Positions 33,524 through 45,411 of a stretch of DNA of 64,000 nucleotides are shown here, piece by piece. The stretch is from Kitagawia praeruptora. Taxonomy: Eukaryota > Streptophyta > Magnoliopsida > Apiales > Apiaceae. The stretch's first letter is position 1; the number at the start of each line of letters is the position of its first letter. The position numbers were made by a program, and so were the translations under genes. The notes under the pieces were generated by a model, which was not told the origin of the DNA, searched no databases, and saw only the letters and a list, made by a program, of their open reading frames with translations. The stretch covers positions 136,184,501 to 136,248,500 of the forward strand of contig CM075347.1 in NCBI GenBank assembly GCA_037693485.1, in the 5' to 3' direction.

Positions 33524-33952
33524 ATTTTCGGTCATAAATCGAATCAACCTCGAAAGCGAAATGGGAGGCTTGTTAGTTTTGCTCATAAACAACCTCTTCA
33601 AAATAACAGTATTGAACTTACTTCCAGTCCTCCTCACAAGAAATCAATGTAACTAACAAAATTCACATAAACATATCCATCAGGCACAACACTTCCATTA
33701 ACACATACACAAAACCAATTTAATAATTTACAAATAAAAATACAAAAAAAATACCTTGACGATGAGCTTCAAGTAAACATCATCGGATCTGGGAGCAGTC
33801 CTCTTGGTCCTCTTGCTTTTTCCCCCAACTATCAAATCGATACCCTGTAATTTAATTCAAAAACAGATTATAAACACATGTACAAAGAAATTAATGTAAA
33901 TGAATTATAATTTTAATAAAATGTAAATAATTGAGGGATTTGAACAAATCAT
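33524..33952 (-). pseudogene. Captured 5' part of ribosomal protein eL18 (60S L18) gene
   Basis: Exon 33844-33755 encodes [20 protein letters not shown] and [10 protein letters not shown], directly after an acceptor TTACAG and before a donor GTATTT. In plants this gene has a first exon that ends at ATG; a candidate ATG lies at 33952-33950, but the following bases are AT instead of GT, so that donor is lost. The next exon (33652-33524) encodes [20 protein letters not shown] and [20 protein letters not shown]. It begins LH followed by TGA where eL18 has LYR, so a stop interrupts it. Later exons are missing. eL18 is a structural protein of the large ribosomal subunit. This copy is a dead fragment with upstream sequence, riding sense-oriented in the Helitron. 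Confidence 0.9.
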
Positions 33953-33959
33953 GGCTGCT

Positions 33960-36590
33960 GATTCTTTGTTCTGCGTCCCGCCGCTACTCCAGCAAATGAA
34001 TGCAATGTAATGGGGGCTAGGGTTTTTGTATGAAACGGAGGAGATATATAAATTTGAATTTCAGAATTCAAATTAGTCATAATTCAAAGAGGGAAGACTG
34101 ATAGAATTCGTATTAGTCATAGTGTATTTCAAATTCAAATTGAACATAAATGGGGGAGAGTTTTTTGAAGGCTTATGGGGGAGAGTTGGATCGTATAAAT
34201 GAAGCTGGTCAAGTGGCAATTGTAAGTAAATACGGAAGAATGAGAAGGATAGTATAGTAAAAAGACTATCAAAAATCCTTCAGGCTTTATAAATTAAATA
34301 GAAAATAATAGCAATTAATAAAGACTTATTTGAATAAAGGTAAAATAAAGGAGCAAGAGTATAACCTCAACCAACGCCTCAAAGCCATGTAGCTTACAAA
34401 GTAGCATTCTAGTGTGTATGTATTCTATATAAATACAAATTGCACCTGCATAAGAAAAATGGTGATTGGTGAAGCTACAAACCTTGATTACCATTCAGTA
34501 AATATTTAAAACCAAAAAAAATTATATGTAACCCCCATTATATGAAAAGTTCAGTACAATATTACTAAGGGAAGGGTTTTCAAGCCAATAGCCCTTGGTA
34601 CTATGTCCTGCGTATTAACTGTTTTATAGGGACACCAAAGTATTATGGTTGTTGGGTAGACGGTATTCTGATTTGACCGATATGATATGTATAAGTACTT
34701 CGACTCTCTTAAACAGTTGCATTGATTGTAAGTGTTCTCATATGAAACTTCTTCCATCACTAATTCAAAAAATAGCAACCAGAATAATTTCAAATATCAA
34801 AACTCAAGAATCCGACAATCATAATACTTTTCCTACGATCTCTCACTTTTATACAAATAGCAAGTTCTATTGCAGATAGTTGGCACATTTCTGTAGAATA
34901 CAAATGACATGCAAATAAAGATGAGCAATTAATCAAAGTAGAATACAAATGACAAATTTCTAACCATGTTTACATGATTACATAATATAAATAATAAAAA
35001 TGACCATTATATTATAATTAAATTTTAATCCTACATTTAAAATGGTTACTGTCCTAAGACCTATACATTTAAAATTTACTTTCTATTCTGAAAAAATCAA
35101 GGAAGATTGAAAGTCAGAACACATGCATTAAAACTAACTACCAAGACAACACGAAAAATATTAAACATCAAGACACGCAATGAAAGCACGTAATCCACTA
35201 CGATCACAGAGACAGATTGAGAGGTACGATCATGGTTTGTATCAATTCAGTTATTTATGGGTTTTAGAAACTATCATCCAAAGTAGCCTTGTAACCCATG
35301 TGTTGCACCAGAAGCTATGTATTCACCGTGCTTAGAACCAATCTCATTTGTAACTGCCAAGGTAGCATCATAAAAAGATTTAATAGTTCTAATTACATTA
35401 AATAATCTCTGAACAAAAAAGGTATGTCAAAATTAATTTCTTTTTTATCAATACATTAATAGCCTGAATATCTTAAAAACATGTCTACGCAATGAAGAAT
35501 CAAACTAATCTTCTACATTGATGGTCATCAAGCCATATTTTGTCTATTCTAAGCATTATCCACTAATATTGTAGTAGGATGACTTGATGAACTCTAGAAT
35601 CATAAGTAGTAATATAGTTCCCAAAGTATGATTCTCCGGTTGTGGTAGCTGGTTCTCTAACATAATTTTGTATCAATGACAGAACAATTAGTGCATAACA
35701 AATAAACAGCCGTATAACTTTAGAACAATTAGGAGTAGGATTGTTGTGTAATGACACGTGCATCAGCCGTATAAATCAAACAAATAAACATCATAAAAGA
35801 AGCAGAGTCTACAGTGTACACAGTACACATACCTCCAGATGAGTTGTTAACATTTGCAACTTCTTGATTATACTTATCTCTCATGTTATCTTCTCCTACC
35901 TTCCATCAAACTGAAATCTAATAATCAAATCAACAAAAAAACAAAATCTATATCAACAAAAACAAAATTTAAACATGCCAAAAAACAATTAAACAAAAGA
36001 AATATTAAATAAATATCAAATCTTTACAGAAATTAAATGAAGAAATCCCCAACCTTGAAAGGACTCTTCAAAATCTCTCGAGGAATTGAATTATATCGAT
36101 AATCATATCGATAATCATGGGGCAAAAATTACACTGATATCATCAACAAAAGATCGAATCATTGTTGTAATAAAATTTCAAATCTGTGCACCGTACTTGA
36201 ATACTCGATATCATCAACAAAATATCTTATACAATCTTCAAATCAAACAAATCACAATAAGTCAAATTAGTAAAAAAATAATCACAATTATATGAAAGAG
36301 GAAAAGAGGTATAAGTAAATTAAAATATTGAAATTCAAATTGAACAATAAACTTAGATAAGAGATGATCAGATGGGGGGATTTGATGCAGATAAAGAGTT
36401 TGAATTCTTGAGAAATGTGTATGTATGTGTGTGTTTGTAAAGTTGAAGCTGTAAACGTATGTATTGATATTGAAATGTGTGGCTGTGTTTAAACGATGTT
36501 ATAATTCCAATGGCATTTAGCAGTAAATACGGTGAACAGTTGGAGGGTGTTATTGTAAAAAGCCGTGTCATTAGCCTTCAGGCTTTATAA
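33960..36590. other. Helitron 5' half, mostly unassigned
   Basis: Apart from the nested 5' end at 34302, the only exon-like stretch is 35374-35274 (minus), reading YDATLAVTNEIGSKHGEYIA and SGATHGLQGYFG to a TGA. It has ordinary coding composition but I cannot name it. Another possible exon (MRDKYNQEVANVNNSSG, before a GTATGT donor) lies near 35890-35830 on the minus strand. Confidence 0.35.
34280..34302 (-). mobile_element. Second Helitron-type 5' end inside the Helitron
   Basis: Minus strand TCTATTTAATTTATAAAGCC TGAAGG closely matches the 5' end at 36600 (TCTATTTCATTTATAAAGCC TGAAGG). It suggests a nested or tandem related Helitron, with the eL18 fragment downstream of it. The flanking base on the minus strand is T rather than A. 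Confidence 0.5.
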
Positions 36591-36606
36591 ATGAAATAGA
36601 TATAGA

Positions 36607-36734
36607 AATATACTAAAAACCATATAAATACAGAAAAAAAACGTAGAAAGACGATGGCATTTCTTGTAATAAGCGAAAAAGGTGAAGGTTACAATAGTAA
36701 AAGGCATCGAAATCAGTCATCAGGAATTATAATT
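36607..36734. repeat. ~125-bp direct repeat flanking the Helitron, right copy
   Basis: Same sequence and orientation as 29549-29674. It is followed by TATAGATATAGAAAAG, which resembles the bases just inside its left border (TAGATATAGAAATATAC). Confidence 0.92.
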
Positions 36735-37080
36735 TATATAGATATAGAAAAGATTATAAACTAGGTGGATTAGTTAAGTTACTTGTAGTTGAACTATTAT
36801 GTGAGTTTTGTAGAGATGCAGAGAATCAAGTTGGCCTATTGCGTAGAATCTAAAATGTAAAATAAAACTAGAATTGATCGCATATACTATTTTAGTTTCG
36901 AAGTGGAGACAATGGCGCAGGCTTCGTAAAATTGTGTGTAGATTATTACTTTAATGATGATATTTAATGGAAATTTACGTCGTAACCGTAAATTGTTGTC
37001 AACGCGCCTTGCTTCTTGAGTTTTCAAGTCGAAAATCAAAAACTTATCTAAGACCCCTATATATGTTTCAAAGTGTGATC
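36735..37080. other. Intergenic
   Basis: No recognised feature. Minus-strand open frame 36887-37126 runs into the hAT element and has no motif. Confidence 0.4.
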
Positions 37081-37635
37081 TAGGCCTGTCAAAAAAGCGG
37101 ATATTATCCGTTCGAAATATCTGCATTCGTTTTCGATAAAAAGCGGATATTATCCGTATCCGAAATAAAGCGGATATTATCCGTATCTGAATCCGGAATA
37201 TCCGAATTCGAAATGAAATATATATTATATTTAAATTATATTATTTAAATTTTTTTTTCTATTAGCATGTAGTGTTTATGTGTGTTTATTAATTAAATAA
37301 TACATTTATACAAATTTTATATAATTGTAACAATATTATAGACATATATATAAAAATTTCAATTGAGTTTAATATTTTAAAGATAATAAAATTAGATATT
37401 TAGTACAGCCAGTTTTATTTTTTCTAAATGAAAAAAATTTTGTTTTGAAATCATCAATACGCGTCAAAAAAAATCTGAAAAATCCGATATCCGTCCGAAA
37501 TATCTGCATTCGTATCCGAAAAAGCGGATATTATCTGTATCCGAAACAAAGCGGATATTATCCGTATCTGAATCCGACAATTTCAGATACGGATATAGGC
37601 ATATCCGTATCCGAATTATCCGTTTGACAGCCCTA
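37081..37635. mobile_element. hAT-type MITE, 555 bp
   Basis: Ends TAGGCCTGTCAAAAAAGCGG and the complement of ATCCGTTTGACAGCCCTA, inverted repeats. Eight-bp flanks GTGTGATC and ATGTGATC differ at one position. Subterminal repeats of GCGGATATTATCCGTATC at both sides are self-complementary. No coding sequence. Confidence 0.9.
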
Positions 37636-37874
37636 ATGTGATCATATAGCTGCTCCTAGGAGAGTACTAGGGAAGTTTGGAGCAATTTATGTATTACAAG
37701 CTATCATTTGTAATTAATTTCAGAATTACATATTAAAAGCTATCTTGCTGGAGATTTCAGAATTTATTTTTAATGGTTTAGCTCAAATTTTTGTTATAGT
37801 TTTTGGAAACCTGAAGAAAGGAATGTTATGTGAAAAATTGGTTTTTTGTAATTTAATTTAAGTCTTGTGGCTTT

Positions 37875-38228
37875 TAGAGCAACTCCAAGAGGCTCTTAGT
37901 CTCTTTGTTGAATTTTATTTTATTAAATTAGTTCTTAATAATTTAAGAGCTAAAATTATGATTTGTCTCCAACAATTCTTCTAAAATCAACTCCTTCTTC
38001 ATTTTTATTAATTAATTATACAAGAATCATTCATACTCAAGATAGATACAATAAAATAATAATTCAAGAGGGAGTAAAGAGCTCCTTGTTTTGAAGAAAA
38101 TGATGAAGATCTTTATTTTTTGAAGAAACACAAAGAATCTCTTGGAGATAGTTTTTAGCTTGATTTTAGTGATTTTTTCAAATAAATGACCAAGGAGCCT
38201 CATTTAAGAGGCTCTTGGAGATGCTCTA
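37875..38228. mobile_element. MITE with TAGAGCA(A/T)CTCCAAGAG termini, 354 bp
   Basis: Left end TAGAGCAACTCCAAGAGGCT, right end the complement TAGAGCATCTCCAAGAGCCT. The interior is AT-rich with more CTCTTGGAGAT-like pieces near 38137. The exact superfamily (Tourist-like or Mutator-like) is unclear because the target duplication is too short to read. Confidence 0.75.
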
Positions 38229-38467
38229 TCTGGACAATGTGTCAAGGAAAAATAGGAAAGTGAGCTCTTTTTATGTTTCCATCTTATGATGTATGTGTTG
38301 TAGGAAATTTCAAATTTTACAGATGTAGTGTTTGATAGAGCAGATTGGTAACTAATTGCCAGGATAATTATTTGTGTTTTTCTTTTATGGAATTTAAATA
38401 GGGACATTTTGGTCTAGAAAATAGCTAGGATTTGCATAAATAAATTTAGGGTATACATAAACTTAGG

Positions 38468-39375
38468 TTGAAAGGGAAATTCTATAGAGCGGCAATTCGT
38501 CCTGCGATGTTGTATGGTTCTGAGTGTTGGGCGGCGAAGAAGGCCCTCGAGAGCAAGTTGGAAGCAGCTGAGATGAGGATGTTGAGGAGGTCTTGTGGAC
38601 GCACGATGTTAGACAGAATTCCTAATGTAGTTTTTAGGACCGAGCTGGAGGTGGCGCCTTTTTCTGCGAAAATTAGGGAAGGGAGGTTGAGATGGTTCGG
38701 TCACATCCGGAGGAGGCTGGCCGAAGCCCCAGTGAGGAGGGTCGAGAGTCTGTCGGTTGTAGGGGTGAGGAGGAGAGGGAGACCGAGGAGGTCGTGGGAA
38801 GAGCAGCTTGGGTTGGATCTGAAGGCCTTAAATTTAAATGAGACCATGACCGTTGATAGGAGTGCTTGGAGACGCAAGATCAGAGTGGTGGATTCTCTTT
38901 TAGGGAGCGGTTCTGTTGTTGAGAGCCTCAGAGTTGGGTTATCTCGGTTAGCTTTATCTTAGAAGTTCGTCTTTTCGGTCTCCTTTCGCTATTTTTCTAT
39001 TTTTTTGTCTTGTTTGTTTTCTGGTTATGCAGTTGCAGGGAGCTTGGCAAGGTGTCAGCTTAGTGTGTCCAAAGCCATGGGCGCAGGGATCTGTGGATCA
39101 GAGTTTTTCGAGATCGGAGTGGACAACCCCCTCGTAGGTAAGTCCCATGTGATCAAAGCCATGGGCTCAGGTATGACTGCGATATTTACCTAAATTTGTG
39201 AAGCCTTTGTAAATATCACACACTATTCTTCTGTTGTGCACTAAGCTGGGGGTCTTCACGGAAACAGCCTCCCTACTGTGAAGTAGGGGCATGGTCTGCG
39301 TACATCTCACCCTCCCCAGACCCTGCTCTATGCGGGATATACTGGGTATGTTTGGTTTGGTTTTTTTTATAAATC
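38468..39375 (+). pseudogene. RTE-type LINE, 3' part of ORF and 3' tail
   Basis: The frame reads KGKFYRAAIRPAMLYGSECW, then AEMRMLRRSCGRTMLDRI, REGRLRWFGHIRRRLAEAPV, GRPRRSWEEQL and DRSAWRRKIRVVD, the standard C-terminal region after the reverse transcriptase of plant RTE-clade non-LTR retrotransposons. It is 5'-truncated (no start, no RT core). The 3' untranslated part ends with the conserved GGGGCATGGTCTGCGTACAT, CCCTCCCCAGACCCTGCTCT and ATGCGGGATATACTGGG, then GTTTGGTTTGG. Two partial repeats of AAAGCCATGGGC occur at 39071 and 39156. Confidence 0.9.
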
Positions 39376-39521
39376 ATCACCCAATAAATATATGTATGAA
39401 TTTATATAACCTTGCATCACAGAACTATAAAATATTCATGAAGTACTATTAATTATCGAAAGTAATAAATAAATTCGTATGTGGTTAATCTATTCGAGTG
39501 ATATATGATTGCTTGTATGTA

Positions 39522-40136
39522 TCTATACTATATTATAATAAGCAAGGGAGGTATAATTTGTAGTTGGTTACCCTTTTTTTGGTTATTCTCATTTTTGATT
39601 ATCCCTCATTTATCACCGTTAGATCAGCAACTCAAATAGATCATGACCGTTAGATATAACAATACTAAAAGTTGTTATATGCTTCAAGGTTCGATTCCCG
39701 CCAATAACATATTAATTTATATTTAATACTAAAAATTATTATATATATATAAAGATGTAAGGTTCGAATCAATAACATATTTAAACTAATATACTATATT
39801 ATAATAAGCAAAATGAGGTATAATTTGTAGTTGGTTACCCTTTTTTTGGTTATCCCCATTTTTGGTTATCCCACATTTATCACCGTTAGATCAGCAACTC
39901 AAATAGATCATAACCGTTAGATATAACAATATTAAAAGTTGTTATATGCAGAGGTTCAAGGTTCGATTCCCGCCAATAACATATTAATTTATATTTAATA
40001 CTAAAAATTATTATATACAAAGATGTAAGGTTCGAATCAATAGCATATTTAAACTAATAATTATAATATTATATTATATTATAAATAAATTATAAAAAAT
40101 TAAAAATAACCCGTGCTTTGCACGGCTATAAGCTAG
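39522..40136 (+). mobile_element. Short Helitron, 615 bp, with internal duplication
   Basis: Starts A|TCTATACTATATTATAATAAGC and ends CCGTGC-TTT-GCACGG, CTATAAG, CTAG|T, so both termini and the A/T target site fit. The first 250 bp are repeated (CTATATTATAATAAGCAA at 39527 and 39788; GGTATAATTTGTAGTTGG; ATCACCGTTAGATCAGCAAC). Each half carries GGTTCGATTCCCGCCAATAA, a tRNA-B-box-like stretch. Confidence 0.88.
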
Positions 40137-41186
40137 TATCATTAAATGTCTAATCCCGTCTCGTGGTAACTACCAACTAATTAAAGTTGTTTCGTTATCC
40201 ATCATTTTGTTAAGATATGCCGTTGACTTACGTTGGTAACATTTTAAAATTATGAATTGTTGGATTTCTCACATGATATGATATTTGTATTAATATTGAC
40301 GTCACGAAGATTATAGATCAACCCAAATTTACAAGTTATTAATAGTTTGTTGGCCCATAAATTGACTAATCCACTGATCCATTGGGCTGGACCATAACTT
40401 ATTTGGATCTTTCACATAAAATATTGTGTTAGCCTATTACCTTAACTGATCAATTGAGTTAAATTACTAATTTATAGATAAACAGATCCATAAAGGTCAA
40501 TATTTACTAATTCATTATTTGACCGACTATGTTGCAATGAAATATTAAGTATTAGAAAAATGATTTTTTGTTTTAAAAAGAAAACGAACCATGAAAAATT
40601 ATTTATGTAAAGCACATATTCTCAATGAAATGGATGAAATAGAAAAATTAAATTTTTTTCCAAAATAAATTACGGTATTGAATTATATTTGTTTTGATTA
40701 ATCATTGAAAAGTATCTTACAATCATTTCATGTTTGTTAAATAACATCAAATGTTTGTTATTAAATACTATTAAGTATTATCTTGCCGTAATAGTTATTC
40801 ATAGTGCATCATTAAGAGATATGTTATATTATCTCTCTTGGTATATAACAATGTCATGGTTAAGCTCATACTTAAATTTAAATTTAAGTGATGATCATGA
40901 TGGTGAGATATTACTAAGATTAATCGAGATGCGTACAAATTGACCTAAACCACTTGTTTAATTAAAAAAATAGTTTAATCGGTCAAAATATTCGTCAAAT
41001 GACTTTATTTTATGTAGCCATATAAAATATGTATTACACATTGAAAACAAGTTTTATGTTTAAATGTTTTTTTTACTTTTATTGTTTGAATTTTAATTTT
41101 TATGATGATATCTTTTTTTTGAAAGGAATTTTTATGACGATATCTTAGCTCTTCGTTTATATTGTCATTTACATTGAAGTAGTTCA
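40137..41186. other. Intergenic AT-rich
   Basis: No gene recognised. Open frames of up to 69 codons carry no motif. Confidence 0.4.
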
Positions 41187-41278
41187 CATGGATCAATAGT
41201 TCAAATCTCATAGAAGTTCACATGGAAGGTGCCATGGATCAGTAGTTCAAATCTCATAGAAGTTCACATGGAAGGTGC
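41187..41278. repeat. 46-bp tandem duplication at the 5' boundary of the L1 LINE
   Basis: CATGGATCAATAGTTCAAAT CTCATAGAAGTTCACATGGA AGGTGC occurs twice in tandem with one substitution, just before the LINE similarity begins. Confidence 0.85.
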
Positions 41279-44200
41279 CAAATATACCTAGATTGGCCCC
41301 AAATTTCAAGAGAAGCAAGATTGATAGAGCTTTTTCAAACTCAGAATGGTGTGTTAAAGGTGAGTGGCACTTAAAAGTATTACCTAGAATAAATTCAGAT
41401 CCATAGGGGTTTATTGCTATCCCAGAAAGAGGTAAATTGGGGACCTAAGCCGTTCAGAATGTTCAACTCCTGGCCTAAGAACAGAAATCTGAGGTTACAT
41501 TTGGAGAATTTTTTCAAGGATAAACCTGTGGCTCCTGGTCTTAATGTCCAACATTCCTTGAGGTTAGTTAAAAATGTTGTTAAGGATTGGAATAAGTCTG
41601 ATAATGGTAATATTCTATTGCGGATTTCAGCCTTGAAAGATAAGTTGGCTATAACAGAGAATAATAACCTTCCTGAGAAGGAGGTTTTAATCCTGAAAAT
41701 GGAGTTGGAGGAACTTATCTTGGAAAAAATTAGCATGCTTAGACAAAAATCTAGGATCAATTGGCTAAGAGAAGGTGATAGGAATTCTAGATTTTTTCAT
41801 TAGTCAATCCAAAGGAGGAGAGCTCAAAATAGAATTAAGGATCTTTCTTGGAAGGGGCGTATCCTAATAGAACCTAATGATATCAAGGAAGCTGTTAGAT
41901 CTCATTTCTAAGGAATTTTCAAGAGTAGAAGGAGCTCCTGTATTTTCAGTGTGAAAGGGTTTCTGTAGAAAAAGTTGGATCCCCAAGATGTGGATTTTTT
42001 GGAGAAAGATATTACAGCAGAAGAGGTAGATTTGACAATTTCTCATTGTAATTCAGAAAAAGCTCCAGGTCCAGATGGTATGAATGCAGGGGTATTGAAG
42101 TTTCTGTGGAAACATTTGAAGGGGGAAATGGTGGACTTTATCAATAATTTTATGGATACAGGGGTTCTACCTCCTGGCATGAACTCCTCTTTTATAACTT
42201 TGGTTCCTAAGGTCATACATCCATCTGGTCTTTCAGACTATAGGCCTATCAGTCTTATAAATTGCTCTCTCAAAGTGCTTTCTAAGCTATTAGCTTCTAG
42301 ACTATCAGCAGTATTGGGCAAAATCATTAGTGATCACCAAACAGGGTTTATTAAGGGCAGACAAATCTCAGAAGGTATCTTGATAACTAATGAGTTTGTG
42401 CATTCATTGAAGTCAGGGAAGGTGGAAGGTATAATTCTCAAATTGGATTTTGAAAAAGCATTTGATTCAGTTGATTGCATTTCTCTGCTTGAAACAATGT
42501 CAGAGCTAGGGTTTGGAGATAAATGGTGTGGTTGGATGGGTAGTATTCTCAAGTCAATGAAAGGTTCAATTCTGGTCAATGGTTCTCCTTCAAAGGAATA
42601 TAATTTCGAAAGAGGACTAAGGCAGGAGGATCTATTATCACCAATGTTGGTTAACATTGTTGGAGAGGTTTTTAGTTGTATGATGAAAAAAGCAGAGGAG
42701 TTAAATTTGATAACTGGATTGAATTTGGGATTTGGAAATGACTTAATCTCTCATTTGCAGTTTGCTGATGACACCATTATTTTCATTAAGCCTTCTGTGG
42801 AAGGTTTAAAGAATTTAAAAAGAATTTTTCAAGTATTCCAGCTATCTTCAGGGCTTAAAATTAACTTTAAGAAGAGTTCCATGTATGCTTGGAATTGTGA
42901 TCCTTTGGTACTATCTGAATGGGCATCATTGCTAGGGTGTTCAGTTGGTCAGCTACCTCTTAAGTATCTGGGGGCCCAAATTGGAGTTAATCCAAGGAAT
43001 AAGGCATTTTGGGATCCTTTAATTAAGAAGGTAGACCACAAATTTGTAGGATGGAAATGTGACTCACTGAATATGGCTGGTAGATCAGTTCTAATCAAGG
43101 CCTCTTTGAACAGCATTCCTACTTACTGGTTCAGTTTGCATAGGGTTCCTAAAGGGGTTTGTAAGATCATAGATAAAAGGAGGAAAGATTTCTTCTGGAA
43201 GGAACTGGGAGAGGAGAATTTGGGTAAAAGGAAACTGCACTTGATTAATTGGGACTATATGTGTGACCCTAAGCAAGTAGGAGGTCTTGGACTGGCCAAG
43301 CTAGAAACAAGGAATGCAGCCTTGTTATATAAATGGTGGTGGAGATGGATGTCAGAAAGGAATAGTCTTTGGTGGAGGATTTTAAAATCTAAGTATAATC
43401 TCAGAATAGATAAGGGCTTAAATCAGATTGAGGATACCAGATTTCTGTCCTTTATGTGGAATGACATTCTAAGGGTCAATAAGCATGGATTGTGGAATGA
43501 ATTTTTGACCAAGGATAACTTTCATTGGATTGTAGGAAATGGGAAAAAAGCTCTTTTTTGGGAAGATAAATGGCATCACTTGGGAGTATTGGCAGAAAAA
43601 TTCCCTAGGTTATTTGAGATTTCAAATTGGAAGTCAGTTGTAGTCTTAGTCTTCATATCTTATTGGAATAATCCAGACTGGGTTGGAGCTAGATGGAACA
43701 GAAATCTTAGGGCTTGGGAGAAAGAGGTTGAGGAGGAGATATATAATGTGATAAATGGAATAATACTTAATAGTTGGACAGACAAAGTAGTTTGGAGAGC
43801 TAATGGAGGTTTTTATACAACTAAGGAAGGGTATCATCTTATTAGAAATTTGAGTCCATGTCCTAATGGCAACTGGATGAAGATTTGGAAACTAAAAGTT
43901 CCTCCAAAAATCCAATTTTTTTTGTGGTAAGTGGACAATCATATACTCCCAACTGCAGAATCCTTATCAAGAAGAATAGGTAGCTCTATTGATCCTATTT
44001 GTAAAAGGTGTAATTCCTTCAGTGAGAGCCAAATCATCTACTATGGAATTGTGACCTAGCAAAGAATATGTGGAAGGAAATGGCTACTTGGTGGGGGCTA
44101 AATTCATCTCAAGCTAATATGTTATGCCCTTCCTACTGGACAACTGCACGTTTCTTTGCTAGTAACAAAGTCAGATCAGGTTGGTTAGTCTCTGTAGCTG

Positions 44201-44870
44201 CTTGTCTTTGGTCTTTATGGCTAGCAATGAATGATCTAATTTTCAATAATCAGAGGGTCATTCAGCATTCCTTGATGTTGATTATAAAGATTAGATCTTT
44301 TAAATGGTTGCTAGCCTCTAGATCGGTTAAAGATGAGCTTGAATCACTTTGGATGATTAATCCTGGAGGGGCCCTTCTCTTATTCAGTAAAAGAATAATT
44401 AGGGAGGATTATATCTGGTGGAATACCGACCTTATTGGGTTTATAGATGGAGCTTGGCAAAAACTTAATAGTGGTGCTATCTGTAGGGGAATTGGTGGAT
44501 TTCTCAAGGATGCTGAGGGGAATCTATTATTTATCTTCTCTGGTCCTACATTGGCTTGGTGTCCTCTTGAAGCAGAAAAGAATGCAGTTTTGTTCTTATT
44601 TGGCAACATAAAGGAAAATTCTCTTCACAAGGGAGCAATAGCTATCTGCACTGATAGTTTAATCTTAGTACAATAATTTCAGAAGGCTAGGGCTGGATTT
44701 AAAGAATAGCATTGGCTAGAGCCGAATGAGCTTTGGAATGAGTTGGTGGGTAGTTTAAATTTCAGAAGTGTGTTCATGAATAGAGATGAGTTAAGTGGTG
44801 CATATGACCTTGCAAAAAAAGGAAAAGAAATGAGTAATATGATCTCTGCATGGTTAGTTCATAGGATAGT
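41276..44870 (+). pseudogene. L1-type LINE ORF2, 5'-truncated and broken
   Basis: The reading starts in the last part of the endonuclease (IDRAFSNSEWCVKGEWHLKV, LPRINSD), then LRQKSRINWLREGDRNSRFF. The reverse transcriptase follows (41975-43930) with EKAPGPDGMNAGVLKFLW, DYRPISLINCSLKVLSKLLA, LKLDFEKAFDSV, LQFADDTIIF (FADD active site) and GLKINFKKSSMY. Then comes a zf-RVT-like region (LKVPPKIQFFLW) and an RNase H domain (FIDGAWQKLNSGAICRGIGG; TDS). Frames are broken by a TAG at 41801, several stops at 41900-41975, and a stop/frame change at 43927-44068 and 44674. The RT motif RGLRQGDPLSP is RGLRQEDLLSP. ORF1 and most of the endonuclease are missing. Confidence 0.93.
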
Positions 44871-45239
44871 GCAATTTAGTTTAGTCTTAAGTGGGCTGTC
44901 TTAAGAGAATCTCAAGAATAGTGGTTTTAGTTTAGTTAAGTGGGTTGATCTAGGATTAAGTAAGGCCCAGGGGTGATTAGTCCAATCCAATTGTTAGAGT
45001 GTTCTGGAAGATTTTGTTGCATTGTATCGTGGAGAAAACTGAACAGACGCAAGGATATTTTGGGAATTAGAGTTTTATTTGGAGTAATCCCTTAATATTA
45101 CCTCGGGCAGTTAAAAAGAAACCATAATTACTAGCGTGTTCTCGAGGTGGAAGGGTGTATATGTACGCTAAGCCTGACAGTATCTCTGTACATTTTTACT
45201 CTTACTTCACTCTCTTCTCACTTTATTCTAGGGTTTGCA
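44871..45239. other. LINE 3' remnant and upstream region of the RNase H-like gene
   Basis: No coding. A CT-rich stretch with CTCTTACTTCACTCTCTTCT (45199-45218) resembles a plant leader before the ATG at 45240. Confidence 0.4.
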
Positions 45240-45411
45240 ATGGAAAAAGGCTGGGACTTCCCTCGTGAAGGTTTTGTGAAAGTTAATGTGCATGCCTTGA
45301 CTCTGAACGAACCATTGCCTAATGGTAATGACTCGGGCATAGGTATAGTCGTGAGGGATGACGAAGGTGTCATTATCAAGATGATATCAGGCTCTATCAG
45401 AGATCTTACTG

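Larger units (their letters stand above)
29676..36600 (-). mobile_element. Non-autonomous Helitron with captured gene fragments, about 6.9 kb
   Basis: On the minus strand the 5' end is TCTATTTCATTTATAAAGCC at 36600, preceded by A. The 3' end is a hairpin-like CCCATGCGAAGCGGGC, then AATAATCCTAG at 29676, followed by T. Both the TC...CTAG ends and the A/T target fit Helitrons. There is no Rep/helicase. The interior carries pieces of at least three plant genes: eL18 (sense to the Helitron), and a CrRLK1L kinase and a GDSL lipase (antisense). Such multi-gene capture is typical of Helitrons. Confidence 0.7.

Noticed and set aside
39670..40000. GGTTCGATTCCC as a tRNA gene
   Set aside because: Only a B-box-like stretch; no cloverleaf stems or A-box around it.
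42334..42657. Antisense frames over the LINE, pol, gag and ORF3
   Set aside because: Shadows of strong coding frames on the other strand.
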